A DNA stretch of 64,000 bases from Gnetum montanum (taxonomy: Eukaryota; Streptophyta; Gnetopsida; Gnetales; Gnetaceae), in the NCBI GenBank assembly GCA_015680685.1, contig MNCI01013629.1, positions 733,842 through 797,841 of the forward strand. The letters run 5' to 3'. Positions 36,633 through 46,702 of this stretch are shown one piece after another (the first letter of the stretch is position 1; every line of letters starts with the position of its first letter). The notes beneath the pieces were generated by a model. It searched no databases, had not been told where the DNA came from, and saw only the letters and a program-made list of their open reading frames with translations. The translations under genes and the position numbers were made by a program.

Positions 36633-37269
36633 TGTGGCTATATTAGCCATGATTTTATTGTGATGGAATGAAACAAAAGATAATATTTTTCTTTAACATT
36701 TTAACACAAATTTGGTCTCAAGTTTAACGTTCTTTTGTTGTTTTCAGTTGTAAAGCATAAATGGAATCATAGGTTTTGGCACTCTGACAAGCCGTAGTTA
36801 GTTTAAGTGTACAATGTAAATGAAGTTACTAGTTTAAAGCCATTGCGGGTTGCTAAATGATTCAAATGTAAAGAAGAAATGAAATCATTAGTTTAAGGCC
36901 ATTCCAGGCCTTTGATAGTTTTAGGCCATTCAAGGCCTTTGATAGTTTTAGGTCATTCAAGGCCTTTGATAGTTTTAGGCCATTCGAGGCCTTTGATAGT
37001 TTTGGGCCATTCTGGGCCTTTGATAGTTTTAGGCCATTCTAGGCCTTTGATAGTTTTATGTCATTCTGGGCCTTTGATAATTTTAGATGAGCGAAAGTTT
37101 AACGAAGATAGCTGATGGAAGCATAAAGATAAGCATAAGCATAATGAAAATAGCTGGTGGTAGCGTAAATATATGTGTAAATGAAATAAGTATTTGTATA
37201 ACATAAATGGAACAACTGGTGGAAACATGCATGTAAATTGCATGACATTTAGATGATGTGGTTCATTTT
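36633..37269. repeat. Junction-motif arrays between antisense gene and protease of A
   Basis: Between the antisense gene's stop and the protease side. At 36,826-36,905 there are spaced copies of AGTTTAAAGCCATTGCGGG type. From 36,905 to 37,082 the motif becomes a true tandem repeat of 27 bases (GGCCATTCAAGGCCTTTGAT plus AGTTTTA), about seven units. The stretch 37,095-37,230 is rich in AAGCATAA and AGCTGGTGG words. The nine-residue protein repeat read across the array is not a gene. Confidence 0.85.
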
Positions 37270-38109
37270 CTAACTCTGTAGTTGTTTCCTAACTGCTTTT
37301 ATCTTCGGTGATGTGTAAGGATGGGGAGATTTATGACCTTGTTCCCTCATGCCACAATATTCCTCTTGGAACGGCAGTTCGGACCAAATTAAGCTATCAT
37401 CAGCCATTGTTTTGGCTTGTTCTGACATTTGGGCAGGGGGCTGGTCTTCGGGAATTTTGATTTTCAAACCCTATTCGGTTTCTATGTTGTTGATAGCCCA
37501 AGGGATCATTTCATCACTATGGATGACCACCTCCCCTCCTGCGTAGGGCAGATGGATCTCCTGATGAATAGGAGATGAAACCACCCTCAGTTGAGCTAAC
37601 CAAGATCTCCCTAGGATTAGGTTAAAGCCCAACATCTCCTCGATGATAATAAACATTACATCTATGAGGAATTGGTCCCCTATCACAAAGTTGATGTGCA
37701 CTATCCCTTTGACTTGCACCCATGCCTTGTTGAATGACTTTAGACACTATGTCGTTGTAGGACTGATCTGATCGATCAGGCCTAGCTTATCCACTATGGG
37801 ATATGGGATGACATTAGTGGCCACCCCGTTGCCTACATGTACTCTCTAAATTCAATGTTGGTCAACCCAGATAGTGATGAACATGGACGTCATTGTCACC
37901 TGACCCTTTTCTAGGTCGTTCTTAATGGATTCGTCATGAAAGGTCAACAAGGAAGGCCCAGGTTTCTCGGCAGTGAGAGGAAGCACGATGGAATGAATTG
38001 CTTCTTCATCTGCTGGTAGGCTCTTGTCCACAGGTATGGATGTTAGCATATGAACCATGGCTTCGCGGTGCTTTTGGGATGTCATTAACAAATCGTACAG
38101 GCTCAGCAT
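37270..38109 (-). pseudogene. Tat-type protease of element A (broken)
   Basis: Starts with the block LSLYDLLMTSQKHREAMVHML shared with B and E. Around the active site it reads HVGNGVATNVIPYPIVDKLG, where B keeps HVDDGAATNV, so both catalytic-site aspartates are gone. FNLILGRSWLAQLRVVSSP and HQEIHLPYAGGEVVIH follow as in B. Open pieces are 37,852-38,109 and 37,471-37,719, separated by stops. After the stop at about 37,471 a further open stretch to 37,270 continues in frame and has no match in B. The enzyme would mature Gag-Pol. Confidence 0.88.
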
Positions 38110-38730
38110 TATATTTTTCTATTTAAGAGCTTGCTTGACCTACGTAAAGGCATTGAGAAGATCCCACCCACGATCTGACTGCTTACCACCTTTTTCCTCT
38201 TCCATTTGCCCTAAGAGATGGATTTCTCGGGGAAGAATGGCATCTGGTTGAGGGCTATGTTTTTTTGGACTAGTAGGAGATGGTTGCATTTGTACACCTT
38301 CGTCCTTTCCAGAAAGTGGGGCCAAGGGCACAGACGTGAGGGGTTTAGACTTGGGAAACCCCAGTGTAAGATGGTTGTTGACCGTATCAGTTGTCATACC
38401 CTCTTCTTCTTTTCTGTTAAGCTGAGATTGAGTGGTTGACTTGGAGGTTTTCCCCTGCATAGGAGGGGCAACTGATGGTTTTTGAACCCTAATGACAAAG
38501 GGTGTCTTAGGCATAGGCGTGGACTGGGCTATAGCTTTATTGATGACAGGCTATCGTGTAGTGGTCTAAGAAGGGGCTCGGAGGACAAAAGGTTGCCTTG
38601 GAGCACTCTTTGTCGGTGCTGAGGGACCCTTTATTTGGGATGAATGAGTGGGCATTTGCAACACAAAGGGCTACTTCGGCTGTGCCTGACCATTACCCTC
38701 TGCACCTACCACGTTGATGGTGTACCCTAC
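38110..38730 (-). pseudogene. C-terminal gag linker of element A
   Basis: Proline-rich linker between Gag and protease with three short repeats: QPFVLQMPT, QPFVLRAPS and TPFVIRVQK, spaced by 20-30 residues. B carries at least seven such repeats and E two. A lysine/glutamate-rich segment (HLLGQMEEEKGGKQSDRGWD) precedes the protease. Element B cuts A at 38,730. The zinc-knuckle part of A Gag, which should lie just before, is missing from both sides of the B insertion. Confidence 0.8.
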
Positions 38731-40332
38731 TATACTATCCAAAATTTTTGGTCTCCAGCTAGAATGAAATAGAAACCATGAGATCCCTGGACAAGCATAG
38801 AAGACCCTACCTTAATTTGAGGGCAAGCTGAAATTAACGAAGGAAGAGTACCTTGAATGGTCCACACGCAGATCAGACAAGGATTTTCCCGAACGTACAC
38901 CATTATACTGTACGCTGGGTTATACGTAAATGGTGTAACTAATGTCAAACGGAGCGTAAATGTACAGGAACGTAAATAATAAGCATACAATAATGGACGA
39001 AAAAATGTAACAAATCTTAGCAAAAGAAATGTAGCAATATTATTGCAAAATAGAAGTTACAATGCACCGGTCTGAACGTAGTTGTGGATCTGACACAAGG
39101 TGGACGAAGAGCCTCGGTGGATGCAAAGGGATGATGATGTGCTGGTTTCAACTGCAGGCACAACATGAAGGCTATATGCTCAGCATGTAGGGTGGAAGTC
39201 CAGCGTACAGGTTTTTGTTTTCCTTTTTTTTTCTCCGTGTCTCTGGTTCTTTTTTTGACTCTGGTTTGCTCAAAATTGCCCCTTGATCTAGTGGAAAATT
39301 GGGGTTCTGATCTGAGAGGGGATGATTGGCTGTGGAGTGCTACACTCTTAGGTCGGGTGACATGTGGCACATTGACCGAGTGCGAAAGAATGAAATTTTA
39401 CAAGTGTAAAATATGCTGCACGCCAGTGTATACCGTTGCATGCTATCGTATACCACTATACGCCAATGTATACACGCTGGACATATGAACTCGGTGTACA
39501 AACTTGACTAAAACAAAAGAAGTCATTCGACCCTCGGATCTAGATTCGAATGTCACGAGAATGCTGCCTATGGATGTTTAGCTTGATTGGCCTTGATCTG
39601 ACATGGTTCTGGAGAGCTTTGATTGGTATACTAGGCGTACACAATGTCCATGCTGGGTGTATACACTGGGCATGCATGATGCACATGTTGGGTGTATACG
39701 CTAGGTGTACAGGATGCACATGGTAGACGTATACGCTGGGTGTACATGCTATTCGTGCACTCTGGCGTATACGTTGGGTGTGCAAGATGCACATGCTGGG
39801 CGTATAGATTGAGCATCTACGCTGGGCATGCAAGATGCACATACTTAGGGAATGAACTCCAAAGTACATGATGTCGAGACCAAAATTTGTCTTTCTGGAG
39901 CTCATGATGATACCTAATAATTGCTCTATTCCTGTGAGTGCCATTTCCATGCCGTCTTTGAGGTCACGTGCTGGATGTATATGTTGAGCGTACATGTGAG
40001 GCGTGTACACTAAACGTATACGCTAGGCATATATGTTGGGAGTGTACACTGGGCATATACACTGGGAATGTACGCTGGGCATATATGCTAGGCATATACG
40101 TTGCATACTGCATACTTAGTGAGAACTAAGTGTCTCGAGTTCCAAAGTTGCCATGTTTGATACCAGATGTCACCATGGTCGTCTGTGGATCCCAGGGAAC
40201 TATTTCTTGTTGAGTTCGACTCTGTTTGAAGCTATCTGTGGGGCCCTCAAGCTTTAGTCATGCTAGGGAGCATCATGGCTTAGCTTGACTCTTGTTGGAG
40301 AAGTACTAAGCTCAGATTTTTGTGGTGTTTCA
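38731..40332 (-). mobile_element. 3' LTR of element B
   Basis: 1,602 bp. The plus-strand left end is TATACTATCC, where the 5' copy has TGTACTATCC; the other end is GTGTTTCA next to the polypurine tract. At 39,405-40,110 it is full of GCGTATACGC-related words separated by CTGGG/TTGGG. Relative to the 5' LTR it lacks about 30 bases near 39,305 that hold the TATA-like box. Confidence 0.9.
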
Positions 40333-40346
40333 TTGGCCCCTCTTTG
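40333..40346 (-). other. Polypurine tract of element B
   Basis: Minus strand CAAAGAGGGGCCAA just upstream of TGAAACACC, the LTR start. The next 40 bases contain the inverted pair TTGATGCTT / AAGCGTCGA. Confidence 0.85.
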
Positions 40347-41370
40347 TTGATGCTTGGAGGAATCAACCTGAGAAGCGTCGACAAAGAAGTACAAAATACC
40401 ATAAGCAACTTGATAGAGACATTGTCCTTTGAAACTTGGCCAGACGTCATCGCACCATGTTCAATAGTACATAAGATTGGGGAAATGAAATTTGTATTAG
40501 ATAGAGAAATGGGAACTGTAGAGATTGGTAGTCGCTCAAGGGCTTGTGCGTGGTGAAGGGGATGCCTGGGTATGTATATGGGTCATGCTGATCTTTGTCA
40601 ATAGCTATTGTCTAGCCATTTTTTAGCAAGTTTGGGATCAAAACATGATTTGTATGTCCTTTGGCGGCACAAGACTATTGCTTGGTGTTTATGAGAACTT
40701 GTTGGTACAACCAAAGCCACGTGATGATGCGTTGTGTTCTTTGGAGGAATAGGGCCTTTGTTTAGTGTTTAGAGGGAACCTATTGGTGAAGAGCCAAAGC
40801 CATGCAATGAGATGTTACTCAATCGTTTGAGACATGAGCATTTGCCTTCAAGATGCCTTCCCACCTGGGGCTCATATGGGAAAGGACTGCATTTTTTTTG
40901 ATCTTATGCACATGCTCAGATGCCATGTTGTGGGTTGCAATTGCTTAAGAGTGGTGTAGTGTGCGACAGTGTGTTCAGTGTTTTAGGCTATACTGGGTGT
41001 GTCTGGGATGGAACTAAGTGGAAGATGTTGAGGGATAGGTGGGATATGTAATGGGAGATGTACCAGCGAATGGCTTGATTAGTCTTGTCACATGCGTTGT
41101 GAAAAACGTCTCACCTTGTTTCTGTGACGAAGTGCATTCTTGTACGAACACCTCCTAGTGTCATCCTGCAAAGACAACTCCAAGAAGATAGGAAAACCAT
41201 GAGTGAGTAAGCAAGCTTAAACTTGAACAACAACTGATGAAATTAAGGCAACAGATGAAATTTCAGGCACTGTATAAGAATAGCAACAATTTTGTCAGGA
41301 TCGGCTGATGGCGAGTGAGGCAGCAACTCTAATGAAGTTTGAATGCAGCCACAGATCGGGAGACTAGAGA
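40347..41370 (-). other. 3' untranslated region of element B
   Basis: About 1 kb without recognisable coding. An imperfect direct repeat of roughly 90 bases is present (GTCCTTTGGCGGCACAAGAC... at 40,658 and GTTCTTTGGAGGAATAGGGC... at 40,736, both running on to AGCCAAAGCCA or CCAAAGCCA). Confidence 0.5.
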
Positions 41371-41690
41371 TGAAGCTGCTAGTTTATAGTCGTAGCGAAC
41401 TATCGTGGGTTAGTTTTATGTCATGACCCATTGGACATTGCTCATTTAGCGTCATGGCAGACGGTACATTGCTAGTTTCTAGTCTTGGTGGACTATGAAG
41501 AGGCAAACCAGTCTATAGTCTTAATAGACTCTGGCGAATGAGACTTTGGCAATTTAATGTCGTACCGGATAGGTGCTAGTTTATTATCATTGCAGACATT
41601 CTGTGGTATCATTTTATTATCATGATGCTAGGACAAGCTATGGTATTAGTTTACCATCATGATGCCAGGATGGGCACGTACCTGAATCCA
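41370..41690 (-). repeat. Junction-motif array, 3' end of element B
   Basis: About eight spaced copies of the motif: AGTTTATAGTCGTAGCGAAC, AGTTTTATGTCATGACCCAT, ATTTAGCGTCATGGCAGACG, AGTTTCTAGTCTTGGTGGAC and others. Same position as 28,330-28,640 in A, right after integrase in element sense. Confidence 0.8.
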
Positions 41691-42822
41691 TGCTCAAAGG
41701 TGGAATGGTTTCAAGAACAAATGGTTGGTTGGATTTGTGAGCTCATTCCCTTCCATGTTAGCTAACTTGAATGCTCCATTGTCATACGCTTTGGTGACCA
41801 AGTAGGGCCCTTCCCAATTGGCTAAGAATTTGTCAGAGTGTTCTCGAACGGCTTTGAGTACAAGCTCGCCTTCCTTGATGGGGCGCTTATGAACATCATG
41901 TTGATGGCGTTGTCGTTGTCATTTTTGATACCACTCAATCTGATCGAGTGCACGTATACATTCCTCCTCCACTGAGTCCAAGTCAACAATGCGTAGGTCA
42001 TTATTTTGACCTTTGTCGAGGAGTCCGGAGAGTGTGATCGTTAAAGATGGTACCTGTAACTCCAAGAGTAAAACAGCTTCTAAACCATAAACAAGACTAT
42101 ATGGCATTTTACCTATGGAGGCCCAATGCGTAGTACGATAAGCCCATAGTGTGTATATTAGCTGTTTGTGCCATCTTTTCTTGCTTCGGGTAAGAATATT
42201 TTTAAGTATTGTAATGATGGTTTTATTTGTGGCTTTAGCTTGTCCATTGCTCTAAGGGTAGTAAGGGGATGAAAATGAATGTTTGATCCCTAGGCTTTCA
42301 CAGAAAGTTCTAGTTTTGACACTGCTGAATTGTGGCCTGTTATCAGTGGTGATGGTCATGGGGATGCCAAAACGGGTCACAATGTTTTCAAGAATGAAGT
42401 TTCATATGTGTTTGTATGTGGTTTTTCTAAGAAAAATAGCTTCTACCCACTTTGTGAAATACTCTGTCGCGGTTATGATGAAGCTATGCCCTGCAAAAGA
42501 TGAGGGTGTTATTGGCCCGATAAAGTCTAACCCCCACTTTTGGAAGGGCTAGGTGATTTGCGCTCTATGCAACTCATTTGGTGGAACATGTATCAGATTG
42601 CTATGTTTTTTACAGATACTACACATTTTGGCCTTGGAGAGACAGTCATACTTCATGTGTGGCCAATAATAGCCCAAACGTCTTATTTTTGTTGCCATTG
42701 CTTTAGGTGCTATGTGCCCTCCGCATAGTCCATCATGTACTTGTTCAATGATGGTTTGGGCATCAGTGCTATGTGCCTTCGTAGGATCAATGACACAACA
42801 TGTCCCCTATCAATGCATATTG
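41690..42822 (-). pseudogene. Integrase of element B (broken)
   Basis: Element-sense blocks: GLCGGHIAPKAM and CSICKKHSNLIH form the zinc region; WGLDFIGPITPSSFAGHSF carries the first catalytic Asp; TTDNRPQFSSVKTR carries the second Asp (DNR for the usual DNG); SLGIKHSFSSPYYP leads to the Glu region, where Q-A-K-A stands where V-E is expected. The C-terminal part has the open frame 41,919-42,107 (MPYSLVYGLEAVLLLELQVPS) and WEGPYLVTKAYDNGAFKLA. Several in-frame stops. Slightly better preserved at the active site than the A copy. Confidence 0.88.
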
Positions 42823-43886
42823 TCAAGAATGTTTTCGTACTGCGTCCTTTTGTGCATTTGTTAGGTGTTGCGGTGTTTCACTGTGTAGAATGTACTCTTT
42901 TATGTCGTCATACCATTCTATTGCATGTGTTGTACTAACGGATGCGATCGGTAATTCATCAAGAGTATCCGTTAAGGGTTTAGCACAACTGATTATTGAG
43001 CTAAGCAATATATGGAACATGTTTGGTGATATGTTTAGAGCTAGTGTGGCGAGTGCATTTGCAACGATGTTATCATTTCTGGAAACATGTTGCACGTCCA
43101 TACTTTCAAGTTACTTCAGTAAGTGTTTAGCTAAATCACAATATGGTTGTAAATGTTGCACTTTGCATGTATAGACGTCTGTAACTTGGTTTAAAACTAG
43201 TTGTGAGTCACCTCTGACTACAAGTTGTGTGATGTTGGAAGTTAATGCTACTGTAAGGCCCCTAAGGAGACCTTCATATTCTACTATGTTGTTGGTACAT
43301 GAAAGTTGAAGTGGTAAGCAAAGGGTTGGATCTCCCTAGAGGGATAGGTGATGACGGTGGCAGCACTTCCTCCTCGAGAGGTGGATGCTCCATCAAAGTT
43401 CAAAATGGCTTCGTACTCATCGGGAACTATGTCTATCATGCTCACGTTTTCATCTAGAAACTCTAGCTCTATTGTTGCTTGATCATGTGTTGGTGATGTA
43501 GTCAGTTGGTTCACTATGGCTTGACCCTTAACTAATGACTGCGCTATGTATTGTAGGTCAAATTCAGCTATTATCGCTTTCCAACACGCTATTTTTCTTG
43601 ACTTGTAAATGTTACTAGTGATGGCCCTAAGCACATTATCTTTATAGATTATGTTGGGTTGGTTATGGAAGAGGTAATGTCGCCATTTCTTTAGGGAAAA
43701 GATAAGGGCTAAACATGACCTCTCCACCTCATTGTACTTCTTCTCGTGGGCCACCAATGCATGGATCAAATAATAAACAGGAACTTCAGTCCCATCATCT
43801 CGTTTCTGGTAGAGCATAGAAGCGATTGACGAATCCGACGTGCCGAGGTAGATGTAGAAGGGTTTATTGTTTTGTGGAGGGTACAC
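42823..43886 (-). pseudogene. Dual RNase H region of element B
   Basis: The 200-codon frame 43,284-43,886 begins with the reverse-transcriptase-type RNase H (NNKPFYIYLGTSDSSIASML, then AHEKKYNEVERSCLALIFSL). It runs on into a second, archaeal-type RNase H (LNFDGASTSRGGSAATVIT), which continues after a stop with NNIVEYEGLLRGL. The frame 42,823-43,101 (DVQHVSRNDNIVANALATLAL) is the end of that second domain. Two RNase H domains in a row are diagnostic for the Tat lineage. The first would remove genomic RNA during cDNA synthesis; the role of the second is not settled. Confidence 0.9.
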
Positions 43887-43931
43887 TATCAGTAGTTGAG
43901 CTAGTGCTGTTTTAATATGGTCGAAGGCTTC

Positions 43932-45160
43932 CTAGCACTGTGGAGTCCATTCAAAATGGACATTCTTTCGTAGCAAGTGATTCATGGGTTTTAACTTGTC
44001 TGTCAGTTTTTCTATGAAACGCCTAATGAACTGTAATCTACCTTGTAGACCCCGAAGTTTAGTAATGTTTCTTGGTGGTTTTAGATTGATGATAACTTTA
44101 ACCTTATCTGGGTCCATTTGTATTCCTATTTTTGACACTACAAAGCCTAGCGTCCTACCTATTTTTACTCCGAAAACACATTTCTTTGGGTTGAGCCTAA
44201 GTTCATATTTTAAGCAACGTTTTAGGATCAAATATAAATCTTGGACATGTTGCTCTGGTGTTTTTGATTTAATTACGATGTCATCTACATAATCATTGAG
44301 CGACTGAAATATGTAATTGCTAAAAATAAATGTCATCACCCTTTGATATGTGGCCCCAGCATTCTTGAGACAAAATGGCATCATCGTGTAACAGAAGGTA
44401 CCCCATGGTGTCATAAAGGTAGTCCGGAGCTAATGCTCTGGGTTAATGCGTATCTGGTTATATCTTGAGAAGCCATCCATAAAAAATAACAAGGCGTGCC
44501 CATCAGTTGAGTCAACAAGTTGATCGATGCTGGGTAGGGGGAAATCATCTTTTATGGTTGCAACGTTGAGGTCCTGGAAGTCAATGCATAGGCGAATGCT
44601 TTCGTTCTTCTTCGGGACAATGACCATGTTGGATACACAATCAGCATAGTCTACAGCCCGAATGAAACCCGCCTGATAGAGTTTGGTGATCTCATTGCGA
44701 ACTGCCAATGCTACCTCAGGCTTAACCTTTCGTGCCTTTTGTTTCATGGGCCTTAATTTTGGATCGAGTATAATATTGTGATGGACAATTTGGGGATCTA
44801 ACCTAGGCATGTTAGTATAAAACCAAGCGAATTCTTTTATGTTATCTCGAAGCACATGTTCTATGTCTTTGGCCAGTTGAGGTTGCAATAGTGTACTCAA
44901 TTTTAATATCTTAACTTCACCATCAGGCATAGCGATGGGGGTTTTAATTAAAGGTTCTTTAGTGATGTTGTCAGCTTCTATGTCGAGGGATTTTGTCATA
45001 CCTTTGTAGCTGTCTGATGTTTGTTGTGTTGAGACTATGACTATGTCGTCTGTTGATGGAATTTATGTTAATTTCTCTTGTGATCCTTCCGTATGGTCCG
45101 TCGATGGTCAATGGTGTGAATAGATGCTGGTAATCCATCAGGCTTGCTCTTGCCAATAAA
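43932..45160 (-). pseudogene. Reverse transcriptase of element B (broken)
   Basis: Two long frames, 44,430-44,999 and 43,932-44,414, separated by one stop. Motifs in order: PMKQKARKVKPEVALAVRNE, FIRAVDYADCVSNMVIVPKK, LCIDFQDLNVATIKDDFPLP, FFMDGFSRYNQIRINPEH, WGTFCYTMMPFCLKNAGATY, the intact catalytic NDYVDDIVIKSKT, LGFVVSKIGIQMDPDKVK and ITKLRGLQGRLQFIRRF. This copies element RNA into DNA inside the particle. Domain length is close to the family norm and only a few stops and replacements break it. The frame starts right after a TTTATTGGCAAG stretch (about 45,155) that could be a splice acceptor. Confidence 0.93.
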
Positions 45161-45590
45161 CAGAGGGCAGAGTGAGCTAGTAGGGGTTGTTACGTGTTCC
45201 TCGGCAACATAAATCATGTGTGCGTATACGATGGTGGTTTATCATCGTACCTGGACACAAGGTAGTTTAAGGCCTTACCAGGCCGAATGTGGCAGTTTAA
45301 GGCCTTACCGGGCAAAACCTATGATTTGATGATGCCTAGTTGCTATATGATCTGTACCGAAGAGTTTGCACTAAAATGTTCAATGTGGGCAACCGAAATT
45401 GGTTTACCAGGGAATATGGTATGTGGTAGTGTTCATTATCTCATCATTTTGTTTTGCATTTTCGCCGTACTTTGTACTTTGAATAATTTTTAACTAAAAT
45501 TAATAAAATATTAATAAAATATCAAAGGTAGTGGCGGTGGGGTCAACTCGGCGCTATATATATGGTGGCAGGCATGAGCGTGAACCTATC
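45161..45590. other. Spacer between RT and antisense gene of B
   Basis: Two close junction motifs lie at 45,263-45,312 (AGTTTAAGGCCTTACCAGGC and AGTTTAAGGCCTTACCGGGC). The rest is unassigned AT-rich DNA, including AATTAATAAAATATTAATAA near 45,497. Confidence 0.6.
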
Positions 45591-45594
45591 AGTT

Positions 45595-45790
45595 ATCAAA
45601 GGCAACGTGAACCTAAGTTGTAGTGTGAGCGTAAAGATAAGTCGCAGCGTAAGCGTAGAGAAGCAAACCCCGGTGTAAGTGTAGAGCAACAAACCCCAGC
45701 ATGAGCATAGAGTAGAAAACCCCAGCGTAAGCATAGAGTAGCAAACCCCAACATGAGCATAGAGCAGGAAACCCCAGCGTGCAGGATTCA
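45595..45790. repeat. Tandem repeat of about 32 bp upstream of antisense gene B
   Basis: About six units with AGCAAACCCCAGCGTAAGCA plus TAGAGT, alternating GCGTAAGC and GCATGAGC. Confidence 0.8.
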
Positions 45791-46054
45791 GCTCAGCATG
45801 CAGGCTCAAACCCTAGCGTAAACCTGTGAGATTTAACGTACATGATGCCAGAATGGGCAAGGGTAAGGAGGTAGAAGGCTAGGGGAGAAAGGGGCCCGAC
45901 TTGACTTTCACAGAGGAAAGTGAGGCCATGCTGCAGTGTTTGCCTAGGCCTAGGATTTCATCATGGCCTAGATCGGCACACAGGTAGGCTCTAATCTTAC
46001 CTCAGTTAATTACTTTCATTTGTACTTGTTATCTGGGCGTAGATAGTTTTGGCA

Positions 46055-46612
46055 GCGTTCAGAGTCTGCACACTGAGCGTAGATGGTTTTGGTAGCGTGT
46101 AGAGTTTGCACGCTGAGCGTAGATGGTTTTGGTAGCGTGCAGAGTCTGCACGCTAAGCGTAGATGGTTTTGGTAGCGTACAGGGTCTGCACACTGGGCGT
46201 AAATAGTCTTTGCAGTGTGTAGGGTCTGCACACTAGGTGTAAATGATTTTCGTAGCATACAGGGTCTACACGCTAGGCATAAACAGTTTTTGTAGCGTGC
46301 AGGGTCTGCATGCTGGGCGTAAATAGTTTTTGTAGCGTGCAAGGTCTACACGTTGGGTGTAAATAATTTTCACAGCGTACAGGGTCTGCATGCTGGGCGT
46401 AAATAGTTTTCACAGCGTACAGGGTCTGCACGTTGGGCGTAAATAGTTTTTTGCAGCATGCAGGGTCTGCACGCTAGGCGTAAACAGCTTTTGCAGCGTA
46501 TAGGGTCTGCACGTGTAGCGTATATGCCAAGTGTAAACAGTTTTTTGGTAGCGTGTACACCGAGTGTAAATAGTTTTTTGGTAGCATGTAGGGTCTGCAC
46601 GCCGAGTATAGA
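46055..46612. repeat. 40-bp hairpin-forming tandem repeat upstream of antisense gene B
   Basis: About fourteen units with an exact 40-base period in the centre (AGGGTCTGCA at 46,181, 46,221, 46,261 and 46,301). Each unit has the inverted repeat GCGTGCAGGGTCTGCACGC (8-bp stem, 3-base loop) followed by TGGGCGTAAATAGTTTTTG. The array ends about 90 bases before the antisense gene's start codon. Element A has no such array. Protein frames across it rotate through the repeat and are not genes. Confidence 0.92.
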
Positions 46613-46702
46613 TAGTTTGCAATTTTTTTGAAGTATTGGCCTTCAACATGGAATTTTGTTTCTCTATTTCATTTTCGTGTATAATTGATTTATCATGGAA
46701 TT

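Noticed and set aside
36912-37115. Nine-residue repeat protein (LGHSRPLIV)
   Set aside because: Read-through of the 27-bp junction repeat.
46055-46612. CRISPR-like regular array
   Set aside because: Units are contiguous and similar along their whole length; there are no unique spacers and the setting is a plant retrotransposon.
46016-46649. Minus-strand frames with repeated TLHATKTIYAQ-like peptides
   Set aside because: Produced by the 40-bp tandem repeat; the repeat unit changes frame every copy.
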